Positions 5,059-5,108 of a stretch of DNA of 5,108 bases are shown piece by piece (positions within the stretch are counted from its first letter, which is position 1; every line of letters starts with the position of its first letter). Under the pieces are notes generated by a model, which worked only from the letters and a program-made list of their open reading frames with translations, did no database searches and was not told where the DNA came from. The stretch is from an uncultured Clostridia bacterium. Lineage in GTDB: Bacteria > Bacillota > Clostridia > Christensenellales > CAG-138. The stretch covers positions 1 to 5,108 of the forward strand of contig CAMZAY010000095.1 in assembly GCA_947304365.1 (NCBI GenBank), in the 5' to 3' direction. A program made the position numbers and the translations under genes.

Positions 5059-5108
5059 CAGCTCCTTCTCGAGCCGGTCTGCCGTTCGTCGGTCACGTCG
5101 TAAACCTC
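5058..5108 (-). CDS. C-terminal tail of a minus-strand gene (partial, unidentified)
   Basis: Read on the minus strand from the window edge, one frame gives 16 codons (EVYDVTDERQTGSRRS) ending in TGA at 5060-5058. A hairpin and then the bidirectional terminator at 4999-5031 follow. The other two minus frames either stop at once (TGA) or run on through the terminator into the GNAT gene, which makes this frame the best choice. The tail is too short to assign to a family. The convergent arrangement mirrors the junction at 1106-1272. Confidence 0.45.
   Translation of the reverse strand, partial: EVYDVTDERQTGSRRS

Overview
The window looks like an ordinary chromosomal stretch from a moderately GC-rich member of the Firmicutes, most likely an uncultured gut-type Clostridia (Oscillospirales or Christensenellales style). 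This is an inference from the purine-rich AGGAGG/GGAGG Shine-Dalgarno sites, sigma-A-like TTGAxx/TATAAT promoters, two lipobox lipoproteins, a clostridial-type M3 oligoendopeptidase and a YjbR-EVE-like fusion protein. No mobile element, CRISPR array, tRNA, rRNA or phage gene is visible.

Layout. Positions 1-238 (minus) hold the N-terminal end of a lipoprotein that runs off the left edge. It is divergent from a plus-strand gene (365-1105) encoding an N-terminal MmcQ/YjbR (DUF419) domain joined to a C-terminal EVE/PUA-like domain. Face-to-face promoters lie between them. That gene converges on a 409-residue minus-strand lipoprotein with Ig-like domains (1273-2502), and the junction contains a bidirectional intrinsic terminator plus a second hairpin. 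A 208-base divergent region (2503-2710) carries a promoter for each side, a large GC-rich dyad between them, and a structured leader. It is followed by an apparent two-gene plus-strand operon: an M3 oligoendopeptidase F (2711-4480) and a GNAT acetyltransferase (4477-4986) overlapping by ATGA. Two hairpin terminators follow, and the last 51 bases appear to be the 3' end of a minus-strand gene entering from the right.

How the genes work together. The only strongly coupled pair is the peptidase and the acetyltransferase, which probably share one transcript. The lipoproteins and the YjbR-EVE protein look like independent single-gene units, each with its own promoter. I do not see a clear new multi-gene system. 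The items most worth a second look are the YjbR-EVE fusion, the peptidase leader (a hairpin lying between a distant Shine-Dalgarno and the start codon, plus a six-codon overlapping ORF), the dyad overlapping the peptidase promoter, and a terminator stem sequence used at both convergent junctions.
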